64,000 nucleotides of DNA from Gammaproteobacteria bacterium (GCA_021773835.1 JAJFJQ010000051.1:124001-188000), one strand, 5' to 3'; counted from the stretch's first letter, positions 25,967-35,764 are shown. Made by a program: numbers and translations. Notes: generated by a model not told the origin, from the letters alone.

Positions 25967-26830
25967 ATGAAATCCAAAATAGAAGCGTTCTTCGATCCGG
26001 CGACTTATACGATCACATACGTTGTGTCTGACCCGAACGGTTCGAACTGCGCCATAATTGATTCTGTCTTGGACTATGACCCAAAATCGGGCCGCACCAG
26101 CACGGCGTCCGCTGACCAAGTAATAGCCTATATTGGCGCCCATGGTCTCTCTGTCGATTGGATCCTCGAAACTCACGCCCACGCAGACCATTTGACCGCC
26201 GCGCCGTATTTAAAAGAACAGCTTGGCGGCACCGTCGCGATTGGTGCGCACATCACCGAAGTTCAAACCATATTCAAAGGCGTGTTTAATGCCGAGACGG
26301 ATTTCGCCATCGATGGTTCTCAATTCGACCATTTGTTTGAAGATGGTGAAACGTTTCAGGTTGGCACGCTTACTGGTCGGGTGATGCATACGCCGGGCCA
26401 TACACCGGCATGTCTTACCTATGTTATTGGCGACGCGGCGTTTATTGGCGACACGCTATTTATGCCCGACTATGGGACCGCGCGTGCGGATTTTCCCGGC
26501 GGTGATGCGGCGACGCTATATCGATCAATCCAAAAAGTGCTTGCGCTTCCGCCAGCAACCCGGTTGTTCATGTGTCACGATTACTTAGCGCCCGGCCGTG
26601 ATGATTACGCTTGGGAGACGACGGTTGCAGAGGAAGCCAGGACAAACATTCATGTGGGTGCCGGCGTTCCTCAAGACGATTTTGTTACCATGCGAGCTGC
26701 GCGTGATAAGGCGCTCGACCCGCCAACGTTGCTCCTACCCTCCGTACAAGTAAATATTCGTGCCGGTCACCTCCCGCCTCCGGAGGACAATGGCGTGTCT
26801 TATCTCAAGATTCCTGTAAGCGCAGCTTGA
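25967..26830 (+). CDS. MBL-fold persulfide/sulfur dioxygenase-like hydrolase
   Basis: A 287-residue metallo-beta-lactamase-fold protein closest to the ETHE1/Blh sulfur dioxygenase branch, which oxidises glutathione persulfide to sulfite. The metal motif ETHAHADHLTAA, the second-site MHTPGHTPACLTYV, FIGDTLFMPDYGTARADFPGG and FMCHDY are all present. The opening DYDPKSGRTSTASADQVI is typical of the Blh subgroup. TAAGAGAGGTGAGTGA precedes ATG 25967. A sulfide-detoxifying role fits its place among redox-stress genes; the exact thiol substrate is inferred from the family. Confidence 0.88.
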   Translation: MKSKIEAFFDPATYTITYVVSDPNGSNCAIIDSVLDYDPKSGRTSTASADQVIAYIGAHGLSVDWILETHAHADHLTAAPYLKEQLGGTVAIGAHITEVQTIFKGVFNAETDFAIDGSQFDHLFEDGETFQVGTLTGRVMHTPGHTPACLTYVIGDAAFIGDTLFMPDYGTARADFPGGDAATLYRSIQKVLALPPATRLFMCHDYLAPGRDDYAWETTVAEEARTNIHVGAGVPQDDFVTMRAARDKALDPPTLLLPSVQVNIRAGHLPPPEDNGVSYLKIPVSAA

Positions 26831-26880
26831 ATAATTTTTGACGATCCAGAACATAGAAGCTGAAGTTTCGCAATCACGTC

Positions 26881-27945
26881 CTACGATCGAAAAGGTAAAC
26901 TACCTACAGTTTGCGTATGATTACGTAAGCCAACCAAATCGTCTGCATTCAGCGTTTCCTTTTGCAGTAGCAACTCCGCACCCCGATTTAGTTCGTCGCG
27001 ACGTTCATTCAGAATTGAAGTTGCACGCTCGAATGCCACCGTGACGATCGCTTTGACTGCGGCGTCGATCGCTTGCGCGGTCGCTTCGCTGTAATTCCGT
27101 GCGCTTGGGTCCGGGTTGAAGCTTTCACCCAGGAAACTTGTTTTCGCTTGCTCATAGACGACTTGCCCGATCTTGTCGTTCATGCCAAAGCGCATCACCA
27201 TCTGTCGCGCTATATCGGTGATTTTGTCGAGGTCGTCGGTCGCGCCGACGAACATTTCAACAAATTCCGATCCCGAAATGGAAAAGAACGGTACCCGTGC
27301 CTGCCCTGCTACCGCCCGTGCGAGCAAGGTTTTGCCGGTACCTGGTGGTCCAACCAGCAGCACGCCGCTCGGTATGCGTGCACCGAGCCGACCGTATTGT
27401 TCCGGCTGCTGGAGAAAATCGATGACCTCTTTTAGCTCGGCTTTCGCCTCGTCGACCCCCGCCACGTCAGCGAATGTCACGCCAGTTGAGGTCTCTACAT
27501 AAACTTTCGCATGCGATTTCCCGACCGACATAAGACCGCCGAAGCCTTGTTTCTCCGACATTCGCCGAATGAAAAACATCCATATAGCAACAAAGAAGAA
27601 TACCGGCAGGATCCACGACAAAATATCGCGCACGACTGTTGAGTCGATCACCCCGGTAAATTTCACATCATATTGTGCGAGGTGTGCGGCAAACTCGGGG
27701 TCGACACGCGTTGTGATGATGAATTCTTGACCGTCCGGTTGGGGGTATTTTAACGTGCCTTCAATATATTGATTCCGGATCCTTATCGCATCGAGCTCGC
27801 CGCGCTTCAGCATCTCATCGAACCGGCTATATGGGACGGTTTCGACTCGATGCTGATTAGCCCGCCACGATTGGAATGCCAGCATTAAGACGATGGCAAG
27901 CATTGCATAGGTTAGGTTTATTTGGTGCCTGTGCTCATTCATCAA
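26881..27945 (-). CDS. ftsH: FtsH-like AAA protease with internal in-frame deletion
   Basis: A 354-residue open frame that is the two ends of FtsH (normally about 640 residues). Present: TM1 (residues about 11-27), the periplasmic domain, TM2 (about 108-127), the AAA start with Walker A GPPGTGKT, and FVEMFVGA of the pore region. The chain then jumps straight to [16 protein letters not shown], which belongs to the C-terminal protease domain. Walker B, the arginine-finger region and the HExxH zinc site are all missing, about 200-250 residues. It cannot be an active protease. It is either a decayed gene, an adaptor-like remnant, or an assembly collapse. Confidence 0.8.
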   Translation of the reverse strand: MMNEHRHQINLTYAMLAIVLMLAFQSWRANQHRVETVPYSRFDEMLKRGELDAIRIRNQYIEGTLKYPQPDGQEFIITTRVDPEFAAHLAQYDVKFTGVIDSTVVRDILSWILPVFFFVAIWMFFIRRMSEKQGFGGLMSVGKSHAKVYVETSTGVTFADVAGVDEAKAELKEVIDFLQQPEQYGRLGARIPSGVLLVGPPGTGKTLLARAVAGQARVPFFSISGSEFVEMFVGATDDLDKITDIARQMVMRFGMNDKIGQVVYEQAKTSFLGESFNPDPSARNYSEATAQAIDAAVKAIVTVAFERATSILNERRDELNRGAELLLQKETLNADDLVGLRNHTQTVGSLPFRS

Positions 27946-28016
27946 GTTAGACTGTGATACTCGGCTCGATATTTACGATTTGATCTTGCATACGACCGAC
28001 TGATCATGATCTTTGC

Positions 28017-28349
28017 TTATGCTTCGTCCGTGAGTTGTTGTAACTGACGTTCAAGCGCTTGTGCCCGTTCTCGCATTTGGTCAAGGTCGTCAAGCAAATC
28101 CAGTGCGAGCGCTATACCGGAGAGGTTGATATCCAAGTCACGCCGTAGACGTTGTGCCTTCCGCAGCCGAATGATCGATCGTACACCGAATCGCCAACCC
28201 GCCGGCGCAGATCCGGATGGTTCGAGGATCCCGGCTTCCACCATCTCCACAACAAGCTCAGCGCGCACCGCGCACATCTCACACAGTTCGCGCATTTCAT
28301 ACGGAGTCGAATCGTCAGCAAGCTCAATTTCCACTGACTTATCGTTCAC
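28017..28349 (-). CDS. cbpM: CbpM-type chaperone modulator
   Basis: A 110-residue MerR-HTH-like protein of the CbpM family, which binds and restrains the J-protein CbpA. It begins at GTG 28349, overlapping the stop of cbpA by a few bases, as in typical cbpAM operons. Features include [20 protein letters not shown] and [22 protein letters not shown], then a helical C-terminus with [10 protein letters not shown]. Function is assigned from family and operon order. Confidence 0.9.
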   Translation of the reverse strand: MNDKSVEIELADDSTPYEMRELCEMCAVRAELVVEMVEAGILEPSGSAPAGWRFGVRSIIRLRKAQRLRRDLDINLSGIALALDLLDDLDQMRERAQALERQLQQLTDEA

Positions 28350-29311
28350 CCTGAGATCTCCATCTCCGCGCGCGGATCAAAAGACATCTGCTCCTGCATC
28401 TTTCGGACAAGCTCGCGGTCTTCTTCCGAGTGCGCTTGCGGCACGACGATCCTTAGCACGACGTACTGATCACCTGCCGGTTTTCCGGGTAGGCCCTTGC
28501 CTTTCAACCGTAGCTTCTGGCCGGCATTTGCGGCGGCGGGGATCGTCAGCTTAACGCGCCCTCCGAGGGTCGGGACATCTAGGGTCGCCCCCAGAATGGC
28601 TTCCCATGGAGAGATTGGTAGCACGAGCGTGACGTCACGCCCGTCGACTGAGAATCGTGGATCGTGCACGAGCGCTACTTCGAGGAATAGATCACCATTC
28701 TCACCGCCGCCAATCCCTGCTTGGCCTTGCCCGCGAAGACGGATCTTTTGTCCGTTGATAACGCCAGCAGGTATGGTTGCTTTCAGCGTTATAAGCTCCG
28801 GGGTAGGAATACCGTTGTCGTCTAGGCGATTGATCTGTAGCGAAAAAGTACGTGTTGTACCGCTATATGCCTCAGCTAAGCCGATAGAAATCCGGGCATT
28901 GACGTCTTCGCCGCGGAAGGCGAAGCCCCGACTTCGTGGTCCGCCCGCTTGTGTACCGACGCCACCGCGCCGACCGTACATGGCCTCAAAGAATTCACTG
29001 AATTGCCTTGGATCGACTTCTGTATAGCCGCCTTCTGAAAATTCTGCGCGCGACTGCCAGTCGGGCGGCGGGGAAAACTGTTCGCCTGCGAACGCGCCGT
29101 ATTTCCTTAAGGTGTCGTACTCATCTCGCTTGTCTGGATCTTTGAGAACCTCGTAGGCCTCACCCAAGGCTTTGAATTTTTCCTCTGCACCCGGCGCAGA
29201 GCTGACGTCTGGGTGATACTTGCGGGCAAGGCGTCGATACGCCTTCTTTATATCGTCTGCAGATGCGTCCTCAGCAACGCCCATTACCTCGTAGTAGTCG
29301 ACGGTTTTCAT
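28346..29311 (-). CDS. cbpA: CbpA/DnaJ-type co-chaperone
   Basis: A 321-residue J-protein. The N-terminal J domain (residues about 3-68) contains the HPD tripeptide in RKYHPDVSS; a Gly/Phe-rich linker with YGRRGGVG follows; two CTD substrate-binding beta-domains complete it. There is no zinc-finger domain, which distinguishes it from DnaJ. It would stimulate DnaK under stress. ATG 29311 is the family-like start; a TTG two codons earlier is an alternative. Translationally coupled to cbpM. An FNR-like site at 29447-29460 lies in the upstream divergent region. Confidence 0.92.
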   Translation of the reverse strand: MKTVDYYEVMGVAEDASADDIKKAYRRLARKYHPDVSSAPGAEEKFKALGEAYEVLKDPDKRDEYDTLRKYGAFAGEQFSPPPDWQSRAEFSEGGYTEVDPRQFSEFFEAMYGRRGGVGTQAGGPRSRGFAFRGEDVNARISIGLAEAYSGTTRTFSLQINRLDDNGIPTPELITLKATIPAGVINGQKIRLRGQGQAGIGGGENGDLFLEVALVHDPRFSVDGRDVTLVLPISPWEAILGATLDVPTLGGRVKLTIPAAANAGQKLRLKGKGLPGKPAGDQYVVLRIVVPQAHSEEDRELVRKMQEQMSFDPRAEMEISG

Positions 29312-29446
29312 ACGCAAATTCTATAGCGGAGCACGCGGATCGAAATTGCGCCGGATCAAAAATGACGCATGTCTGCCCGGACTGACAGTGGCAATCGGGA
29401 ATGATTGCTCACCCGACTTTTAAGCAAGTGCGATTCGACGCCTTAA

Positions 29447-29460
29447 TTGATCTAGATCAG
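29447..29460. promoter_or_regulatory. FNR-like box, one mismatch
   Basis: TTGATCTAGATCAG matches TTGAT-N4-ATCAA except at the last base. It lies between cbpA (start 29311) and the CBS gene (start 29565) and could serve either. Confidence 0.5.
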
Positions 29461-29564
29461 GGGGCAATTTACTCCGCGTCGCTACAATTTATACAAGATG
29501 GTTCGTGCGAACGGGCACGAAAGATAGTCGCACTTCGAGGCTCCCTCGATCTAGGAGGTAGGTG

Positions 29565-30032
29565 ATGAGTATGTCTGTCGGCCAGATTTGCAAACGCAAT
29601 CCCGTAACTTGCGCGCGCGACGCTGAGATCCGAGAGGTGGTTGGTTTAATGCGTGAACGCGGCGTCGGGAGTGTGATCGTCGTGCAGGAGTTGACCGGCG
29701 AGATGCGCCCCTACGGAATCATTACCGATCGCGATCTGGTTGTGCGGGCTATTTCGGCGGGTGAGGATATTAACTCGTTAACGATTGGCGATGTTGCCAC
29801 GACAGATGTTCGCGTAGCCCGCGAGCATGACAGCATTGGCGAGGCGATTCATATCATGCGTGAGGCTGGAATCAAAAGGCTACCAGTAGTCGACGCATTA
29901 GGGATTTTGATCGGAATCGTCAGTGGCGACGACCTACTACTCCATCTGGCCAACGAGGTGCAGGAGCTGGCCGCATTATTCGCACGCAACGTGACAGAAA
30001 CAACGCCAGATCCGATCCCAATACCCGTCTAG
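29565..30032 (+). CDS. CBS-pair domain protein
   Basis: A 155-residue two-CBS protein. Repeat 1 contains RPYGIITDRDLVVRAIS and repeat 2 contains GIKRLPVVDALGILIGIVSG. ATG 29565 is placed by AGGAGGTAGGTG. It belongs to the signal-transduction CBS type and differs from the other three CBS proteins here in having a longer linker. It precedes the hsp20 gene by about 90 nt on the same strand. Likely an energy or redox sensor; its partner is unknown. Confidence 0.88.
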   Translation: MSMSVGQICKRNPVTCARDAEIREVVGLMRERGVGSVIVVQELTGEMRPYGIITDRDLVVRAISAGEDINSLTIGDVATTDVRVAREHDSIGEAIHIMREAGIKRLPVVDALGILIGIVSGDDLLLHLANEVQELAALFARNVTETTPDPIPIPV

Positions 30033-30125
30033 GCGGTGTTTTGCGTTCGCACGAAGAAATTTGGGTCATCTAGAAGGATCTTGGCGAAACTTGGACAGCA
30101 ATAACAGAGATGTAAAAGGAGATGG

Positions 30126-30572
30126 ATGATGGATTTAACAACTTTCAACGCCCCGCTATCCGCGCGCCGTTGGGGCGATGAATTTAACAAAATGTTAACC
30201 CGGAGGCCGGCCTTTGCGGACCAAGAGGCCAATGTTATTAACAGCGACTGGACCCCGGCAGTCGATGTGAAGGAAGAAGATAAGCGATTTCTCATCACGG
30301 CGGATGTGCCCGGTGTCGACCCGGCCGATGTCGATGTAACGATGCATAACGGTATGCTCATTATCAAAGGCGAACGTAACGAAGAAACGAAAGAAGAAAA
30401 CGACGGGTTTCATCGAGTTGAGCGCGCGAGTGGCTCCTTCTACCGCCGCTTCATGATGCCTGATTCGGCCGACCCAGATAAAATCGAGGCGCATGCCAAA
30501 AATGGTGTTCTCGAAATCGCGATTCGTAAGACCGAAAAAATGCACGCGAAGAAGATCAAAGTGCAATCATAA
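30126..30572 (+). CDS. Hsp20/alpha-crystallin small heat-shock protein
   Basis: A 148-residue holdase chaperone. The alpha-crystallin domain spans about residues 40-135, with ITADVPGVDPADVDVTMHNG and the closing AHAKNGVLEIAIRKTE. AAAGGAG precedes two adjacent ATGs (30126 and 30129); either may be used. It prevents aggregation of unfolding proteins in the cytoplasm and probably works with the CbpA/DnaK system encoded next door. Confidence 0.93.
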   Translation: MMDLTTFNAPLSARRWGDEFNKMLTRRPAFADQEANVINSDWTPAVDVKEEDKRFLITADVPGVDPADVDVTMHNGMLIIKGERNEETKEENDGFHRVERASGSFYRRFMMPDSADPDKIEAHAKNGVLEIAIRKTEKMHAKKIKVQS

Positions 30573-30601
30573 TCCCCGTGGGTTAACGACCGTCGCTTTA
30601 A

Positions 30602-30644
30602 TCGCGCATGCTTTGTGCCTCCAGGCGCACGCGCGACTTCTTTT
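30602..30644. terminator. Probable bidirectional terminator
   Basis: A long hairpin between convergent hsp20 and the permease gene: TCGCGC (30602-30607) pairs with GCGCGA (30631-30636), and inside it TGTGCCT (30614-30620) pairs with AGGCGCA (30623-30629) with one wobble. CTTCTTTT follows on the + strand. Confidence 0.5.
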
Positions 30645-31840
30645 CAAATCATTTGCGCAGCGATCAGTAGCAAACAAAGCACAATGCCAATCACCGGTAC
30701 GAAGGCTGGGTAGCTGATGAGGCGGGAAGGCGTCAGTTCGCTACGTTTTAATTTCCATAACGCAGCATTGACGGCGGCAAAGATAAATAGTGTCACCAGG
30801 CTTGTTAGCGAGGCGAGTTCCAAGGTTCCCAGCGACAACGCAAATGACAAGACAAGTGCTGTTACAACAGTCGTTGCTAGCAATGGCGTATTAGTAATCG
30901 CGGAGACGCGTCCGAAGGCGGTTGGGGCGTCCCCCAGATTGGCCATACCGTACAAGATCCGGGCTGATTTTATAATCTGAATGAGTGCGCCATTTGTGAT
31001 CGCTACCAGCGCGATAATGCCGATAAATTCCGCCGACAAGCCATGCGCGCTGGCAACGGTAGAAAGCGGGGCTGAGCTAGTGGACAAGGTCGCTATTGGT
31101 ACCGAAGCTACCGCTGTAATCCCAACTAAGAGGTATAGCAAGGTCGAAATAACGAGTGCGATGACAATGGCCCGTGGCAAATTGCGGCTGGGATCGCGTA
31201 CCTCTTCGGCCACGTTGACCATATCCTCGAACCCGAGAAACGCATAAAAGGCGAGAAAGGCGCCGGCGCCAATTCCGCGCCAATCGCCGAGTTCCCTTGG
31301 GATGAATGGTTGGTAATCAAACGCACCTGCGTCTATAAACGACTTACCTGCGAGGACGACAATAAGGACAAGACCGCCGCTCTCAATGAGAGTCATTAGG
31401 GTCGCTGCCCACGCAGATACACCTATACCAATCGCGCTGACGACTCCAAGTCCGAGTACAACTGCAGCGATGGAGAGATGCGGAGCAAGGGAGAAAAACA
31501 ATTGTAAATAACCCGCGAAGCCACTCGCGATAGTCGCTGCCGAAATAATACCGACAGCAACAGAGGCGTAACCAACCGTTAGTGTCAACCAGCGGCGACC
31601 GAAAGCTGTGTCGACGTAGACGGCCTCCCCAGCGCTGCGAGGTAGCCGGGCAACCAACTCAGCGTAGCTGAACGCGGTAAATCCAGCGATAAGCGCGGCT
31701 AGTAGGAACGAAATTGGCAAGAAATATCCAGCGCTCGCGCTAACCGACCCTAACAATACGTAAATCCCAGCGCCGAGTATCGTCCCAAGCCCGTAGAATG
31801 TGACTAGGGGTAATGACAAAGTGCGTTTTAATTGCGGCAT
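30644..31840 (-). CDS. APC-family amino acid/polyamine permease
   Basis: A 398-residue inner-membrane transporter, about 11-12 hydrophobic helices. The family signature in TM1, GLGTILGAGIYVLLG, is present, as is AFYAFLGFEDMVNVAEEVRDP in the TM6-loop region. It is slightly shorter than many APC carriers (430-480), but no helix is obviously missing. It starts at ATG 31840, 82 nt downstream of the zinc-ribbon gene, and runs convergently with hsp20. Substrate cannot be assigned. Confidence 0.88.
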   Translation of the reverse strand: MPQLKRTLSLPLVTFYGLGTILGAGIYVLLGSVSASAGYFLPISFLLAALIAGFTAFSYAELVARLPRSAGEAVYVDTAFGRRWLTLTVGYASVAVGIISAATIASGFAGYLQLFFSLAPHLSIAAVVLGLGVVSAIGIGVSAWAATLMTLIESGGLVLIVVLAGKSFIDAGAFDYQPFIPRELGDWRGIGAGAFLAFYAFLGFEDMVNVAEEVRDPSRNLPRAIVIALVISTLLYLLVGITAVASVPIATLSTSSAPLSTVASAHGLSAEFIGIIALVAITNGALIQIIKSARILYGMANLGDAPTAFGRVSAITNTPLLATTVVTALVLSFALSLGTLELASLTSLVTLFIFAAVNAALWKLKRSELTPSRLISYPAFVPVIGIVLCLLLIAAQMI

Positions 31841-31922
31841 TGGGGAATCAAGCCAGTGGTCGGGCTGTTCTAGTTGGTGGTTGGGGTTCTGTAGAAGGAC
31901 ACCTTATCGACGCTCGTATCCG

Positions 31923-32456
31923 TCAGCCAAGCTCGTGCTCACGGATGAACACGGTATGTTTGCACTTCGGACAGGGCGGAATGTGCCCAGTTTTGTGGAA
32001 ATACAGAAGTTGATTGCAAATTTTGCAATGCAAGGTTCCTGGGCCGACAATTTCTCCGGTTTTCCAACCGATCGAATCCGCTCTCACCGCGAATTCGTTG
32101 AGTGTCGCGCGCGTGTGGTCCACCATCGTGCTGAGCACGTCGGCGATGCGTTGTTCGAGTAGCTGGATGTCGAACCGCAACCAATCTGATAACTCTTGTC
32201 GATAAGTTTCAACGTACTCGGCGGCGTGCCCAAGGTCGCGACGGATGTAGCCCATCACTTTATTCGCCTCGTCCCGGGTCAGATCACCGGTTGCGACGAC
32301 TTCGTCACGCGCCGCTTTTAGCAGATGCTTGATACTCGGGGCGCTATCGTTGCGTGCCCGGTCTAGCGCTAACGAGGCATGCTCCATCATCTGGTCGTAC
32401 GCGTTTGCGAGACGGTCAGGGAGTTCGTGGCGCTTGTCGTGATTCTTTATCGCCAT
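31923..32456 (-). CDS. Zinc-ribbon protein, DUF1451 (YbeL-like)
   Basis: A 177-residue cytosolic protein. The N-terminal two thirds are helical and charged (residues about 10-125), and the C-terminus holds a zinc ribbon with CKIC and CPKC, each in LHCKICNQLL and IPPCPKCKHTVF. This matches the DUF1451/YbeL family of unknown function. ATG 32456 is the likely start. Two loose FNR-like motifs (32521-32534 and 32550-32563) lie upstream. Confidence 0.82.
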   Translation of the reverse strand: MAIKNHDKRHELPDRLANAYDQMMEHASLALDRARNDSAPSIKHLLKAARDEVVATGDLTRDEANKVMGYIRRDLGHAAEYVETYRQELSDWLRFDIQLLEQRIADVLSTMVDHTRATLNEFAVRADSIGWKTGEIVGPGTLHCKICNQLLYFHKTGHIPPCPKCKHTVFIREHELG

Positions 32457-32675
32457 GACGAATGTCCTATACGAATAATTCGACTTGTCGAATGGTCAGC
32501 ATCTAATCGAGCTGTCTTTGTAAATCTAAATCAAATTTACGCTCGCGATCTGATTGAAATCATATTTTAAGACGGAATGCCCCCCTGCCCAGGAATATCC
32601 CAGGCGCGCAAGGAAGAATCTATTACCTGAACTTAAAGATTGGTCCTGATATTGTCATCGATCTTTGAACCGCGT

Positions 32676-32689
32676 TTGATCCAAATCAT
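32676..32689. promoter_or_regulatory. FNR-like box, one mismatch
   Basis: TTGATCCAAATCAT departs from TTGAT-N4-ATCAA only at the last base. It lies 33 nt before the start of the nitric oxide reductase remnant, a natural place for FNR/DNR control of NO reduction. Confidence 0.5.
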
Positions 32690-32721
32690 GGGCATGGAAT
32701 GCGTTTCGCGACAAAGTTGCA

Positions 32722-33833
32722 ATGGATTACGAATGGGTTGTCACGCCTGGAGATATCGTATTGCATACTTATCGTACGACCTTCTCGATCAAAAGGCTCT
32801 GGTTGATATTGATCGTTTGTATGATTGTCATGTTCTCTGTATTGGGGTATTTCGGCGGACAGATCTACCAACAAGTTCCACCGATCCCCGAGCGGGTGGA
32901 AACATTGACTGGAGAAATTCTGTACACCCGAGCGGCGATTGAACAAGGGCAGAACGTCTGGCAATCAATAGGTGGCATGCAGCAAGGGTCAATTTGGGGA
33001 CACGGCAGCTATCTGGCTCCCGACTGGAGTGCAGATTGGTTGCACCGTGAGGCCGAAGCGTTGTTAAAACTCACAACTGCGGAAGAACCTGCCACGGTTG
33101 AGATGCCGGCGGTGCAACGCGCGGCGGTTGCAGCCATTTCTATGCGTTCCCAATTGCGTACCAACACTTTCGATTTGGACCGCTGCGTCATCGTAGTCAG
33201 TCGGCAGCGTGCCCGGGCGATGGCCACAGTTGCCGAGCACTACCGGCAACTGTTTACGGCTAGCGATAAATCTGCACGTCAGCTGCGTGTAGCGTACGCA
33301 TTCCCAGTAAACGCCGTGTTAGATAACGACCAAGCGCATGCGCTTGGGGCATTTTTTTTCTGGTCGGCTTGGAGTGCGGTGACCAATCGGCCTGGGAATG
33401 ATATCTCCTATACTAGCAACTGGCCGCACGACCCATTAATACGACGGCCAACCACGGGCACGCGGCGTTGTTTGGAGTTTACGGAATGTTAGGTCTGGGT
33501 TTGATGCTGTACTGCCTGCGGGGCTTGACCGATATTACGCGATGGCACCAGGGATTGTTGAAAACAGCGTTTTGGGGCCTGAATATTGGCCTCGCGATGA
33601 TGACGCTGATGTCCATGCTGCCGCAAGGGCTATGGCAAACTTATGCGAGCGTCAAACATTACTATGCATTCGCGCGCTCCGCGGAATTTGTCCGTAGTCC
33701 GGTGATGGAAGGATTCGTATGGGCGCGCGTACCTGGCGATGTAGTTTTCAGTATCGGGGTATTTGCGTTCGCGATATTCGTGTGCTTGGCGTTTAAAAAC
33801 CATGAGGTTCATAGTGGGAATACCAACTTCTGA
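32722..33833 (+). pseudogene. norZ: Quinol nitric oxide reductase (qNOR) with internal deletion and frameshift
   Basis: Two frames make up the ends of a qNOR, normally about 750 residues. The first (32722-33492) has the N-terminal helix, the periplasmic domain with IERGQ-like EQGQNVWQSIGGMQ, SIWGHGSYLAPDWSADW, and the NRPGNDISYTSNWPHDPLI segment. Near 33450 the reading shifts: NHGHAALFGVYGML continues in another frame to 33833 and ends with the last helices (RVPGDVVFSIGVFAFAIF). Roughly 390 residues carrying the heme and FeB histidines are gone, so NO cannot be reduced. Strong similarity of both ends suggests a recent event or an assembly error. Confidence 0.82.
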
Positions 33834-33843
33834 AGAACTCGAC

Positions 33844-34083
33844 ATGGCGTTGACGGAGGCTACGCGCTTACACGAGCTAGGGGTCGATGACCATTTCCTT
33901 GGTAAGGTGCTGCTCGATCTAAATTTCCGAATGAAATTCATGGAAGACCTGCTGGCGAAGGCGAGCCTGTACCTGCACTCAGGTGGCGGGGCACATGAGC
34001 ATGCCGAACTGGTGCGTGCAATTGAACGGGCACAGGAGGCGCGCTCAAGCCCCGGCGACGACGTGGAAATCCATCCTTGGTAA
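33844..34083 (+). CDS. Hypothetical protein
   Basis: A 79-residue, mostly helical, His- and Glu-rich protein (LHELGVDDHFLGKVLLDLN, LHSGGGAHEHAEL). I do not recognise a family. The frame is open from 33763 and an earlier ATG at 33802 overlaps the qNOR end; ATG 33844 lies 10 nt after the qNOR stop and is preceded by GAAGAA. It probably belonged to the qNOR transcription unit. The His-rich C-terminal half might bind metal, which is a guess. Confidence 0.55.
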   Translation: MALTEATRLHELGVDDHFLGKVLLDLNFRMKFMEDLLAKASLYLHSGGGAHEHAELVRAIERAQEARSSPGDDVEIHPW

Positions 34084-34126
34084 AGCGGCGATGACAAGAT
34101 GTCAGCTCGACGAATAAATGAGTAAG

Positions 34127-35764
34127 CTAGTGCTGTAATTTGTTCCACTCGGCGAGTGCCGATAGCAGGTTTTTGCCGGCATGGTGAATTTCACGAATGA
34201 CATTCAACAGCGTGGACCGGTCTAGGTCACTCGATTCATGCAGTAATTCTGCGCGATAAATTTCATCTGTACAGCGATGCTGGTACTCGTTGTTTCGCTG
34301 TTTGAGGAGGACATGTTGCTCCTCAATGTAGACGGGGTCGTGCGCACCAAACAATAGCGGCAGCCAGTTGCGATAAAGATGTAACTGGTTTTCTAGGTGC
34401 GATTTGTACAATTGCATGCCGAGCTGACTTTGGTCGTGCCGCAATGTGGCTAAATGTTCGCGGCTGTCCTTGAGTCCTTTACAGGCATATACGACTAATC
34501 GGCTCGTGCTTAGCAGGCGACTTAATTCGCGCGCCTGGTCGGCATTTAGTTCGTGTTGCTGCATATCCAGAGCAAACTCGGTGATTGCATTTTCTTGTTG
34601 CTTGATTTGTTCGTACCGTTGCTCGAAGGGTAGGGCTTCGCGATAACTTGACGCCAATCTTCGCGCTAATTCGCCGCTTAAATGGAGTTGTTCCGGGGAC
34701 GCTCGGAAATTGTGTAGGTTAAGCGCAATCGCATCAATGGTCAGGGCTTGTAGAGCCAGAGCCTGGGCCGCGAGTGCTGCCTCCGGTACATTTGCCGGCA
34801 CATCGCTCAATTGCGGACGCAGGCGTGACTGTTGGAAAAAGCCGCCAATCCAGTTCGCATAGTTGCTGAGGAATGGTAGAAAGATCAGTAGACCGAAAAG
34901 GTTGAACAATGAATGAAAGGCGACGAGGCCGTAGAGCGGGTCAGAAAGATGCAGCGCGCCGAGTATCCGTGGCAATTCCGGCAACAACAACGCGAAGGCA
35001 GAAATGTCGACGCTGACGTTGAACACCACATGAGACAACGCCAATTGCCTTTTGATTGCGTGGCCGCGAAGTGAACCCAGGATCGTGGTGCTGGTAGTGC
35101 CGAGGTCTGCCCCAATCACCAGGGCGGCAGCGGCCGACAAACCCAGCACGCCAGAATGTAGGGCGGTTATGGCGATCATCATTGTCGCGGAACTAGACTG
35201 CACCACCGCGCTGATACCTACCCCTGCGAGTAGATAAACCCATGCGGCACGACCCTGTAAAGCACTGATATCCAGTTTCTCGGGGAGGTCTTCAACGGTG
35301 CTCTTCATGATGTCCAAGCCGAACAACAATAAGCCCAGGCCCAACAAAAAGAATCCTATCCCACGCAGCCGGGTACGTTCCGGAAAGATGACTTGGATGA
35401 TGCCGCCAAACCCAACCAACGGTATCGTCAATGCGTCTAGTTTGAGCTTGAACCCGAGTGTGGCGACTACCCAACCGGTAAACGTCGTGCCAAGATTTGC
35501 ACCCAAAAGTACTCCGATTGCGTTGAATAAGGGAATGGCGCCGGCGCTCGCGAAGGCGAGTACCAACAAGCTCACAAGCGAAGAGCTTTGCAATACAGCG
35601 GTCACACCAATACCGACACCGACACTTCCCAATCGGTTGTTGGTGTACTGCATGATCCAATGTTTCAGTCGACGATGGCCAAGCTGACGAATGCCAATCT
35701 CCATCTGCTGCATGCCATATAAGAATATGGCCAAACCAAGGAACAGTTGCCACAATGTCAACAT
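34127..35764 (-). CDS. Na/phosphate cotransporter family protein with PhoU-like domain
   Basis: A 545-residue membrane protein of the NptA/PNaS family. Two inverted repeats bear the hallmark QSSS motifs (VLQSSSLVSLLVLAF near residue 58 and VVQSSSATMMIAI near residue 190). About eight helices fill residues 1-310; the soluble C-terminal half is helical and PhoU-like (residues about 350-545). It would import phosphate or a related anion with sodium. It stands alone on the - strand, next to the CHAD (polyphosphate-binding) gene, a pairing that hints at phosphate storage. Confidence 0.9.
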   Translation of the reverse strand: MLTLWQLFLGLAIFLYGMQQMEIGIRQLGHRRLKHWIMQYTNNRLGSVGVGIGVTAVLQSSSLVSLLVLAFASAGAIPLFNAIGVLLGANLGTTFTGWVVATLGFKLKLDALTIPLVGFGGIIQVIFPERTRLRGIGFFLLGLGLLLFGLDIMKSTVEDLPEKLDISALQGRAAWVYLLAGVGISAVVQSSSATMMIAITALHSGVLGLSAAAALVIGADLGTTSTTILGSLRGHAIKRQLALSHVVFNVSVDISAFALLLPELPRILGALHLSDPLYGLVAFHSLFNLFGLLIFLPFLSNYANWIGGFFQQSRLRPQLSDVPANVPEAALAAQALALQALTIDAIALNLHNFRASPEQLHLSGELARRLASSYREALPFEQRYEQIKQQENAITEFALDMQQHELNADQARELSRLLSTSRLVVYACKGLKDSREHLATLRHDQSQLGMQLYKSHLENQLHLYRNWLPLLFGAHDPVYIEEQHVLLKQRNNEYQHRCTDEIYRAELLHESSDLDRSTLLNVIREIHHAGKNLLSALAEWNKLQH

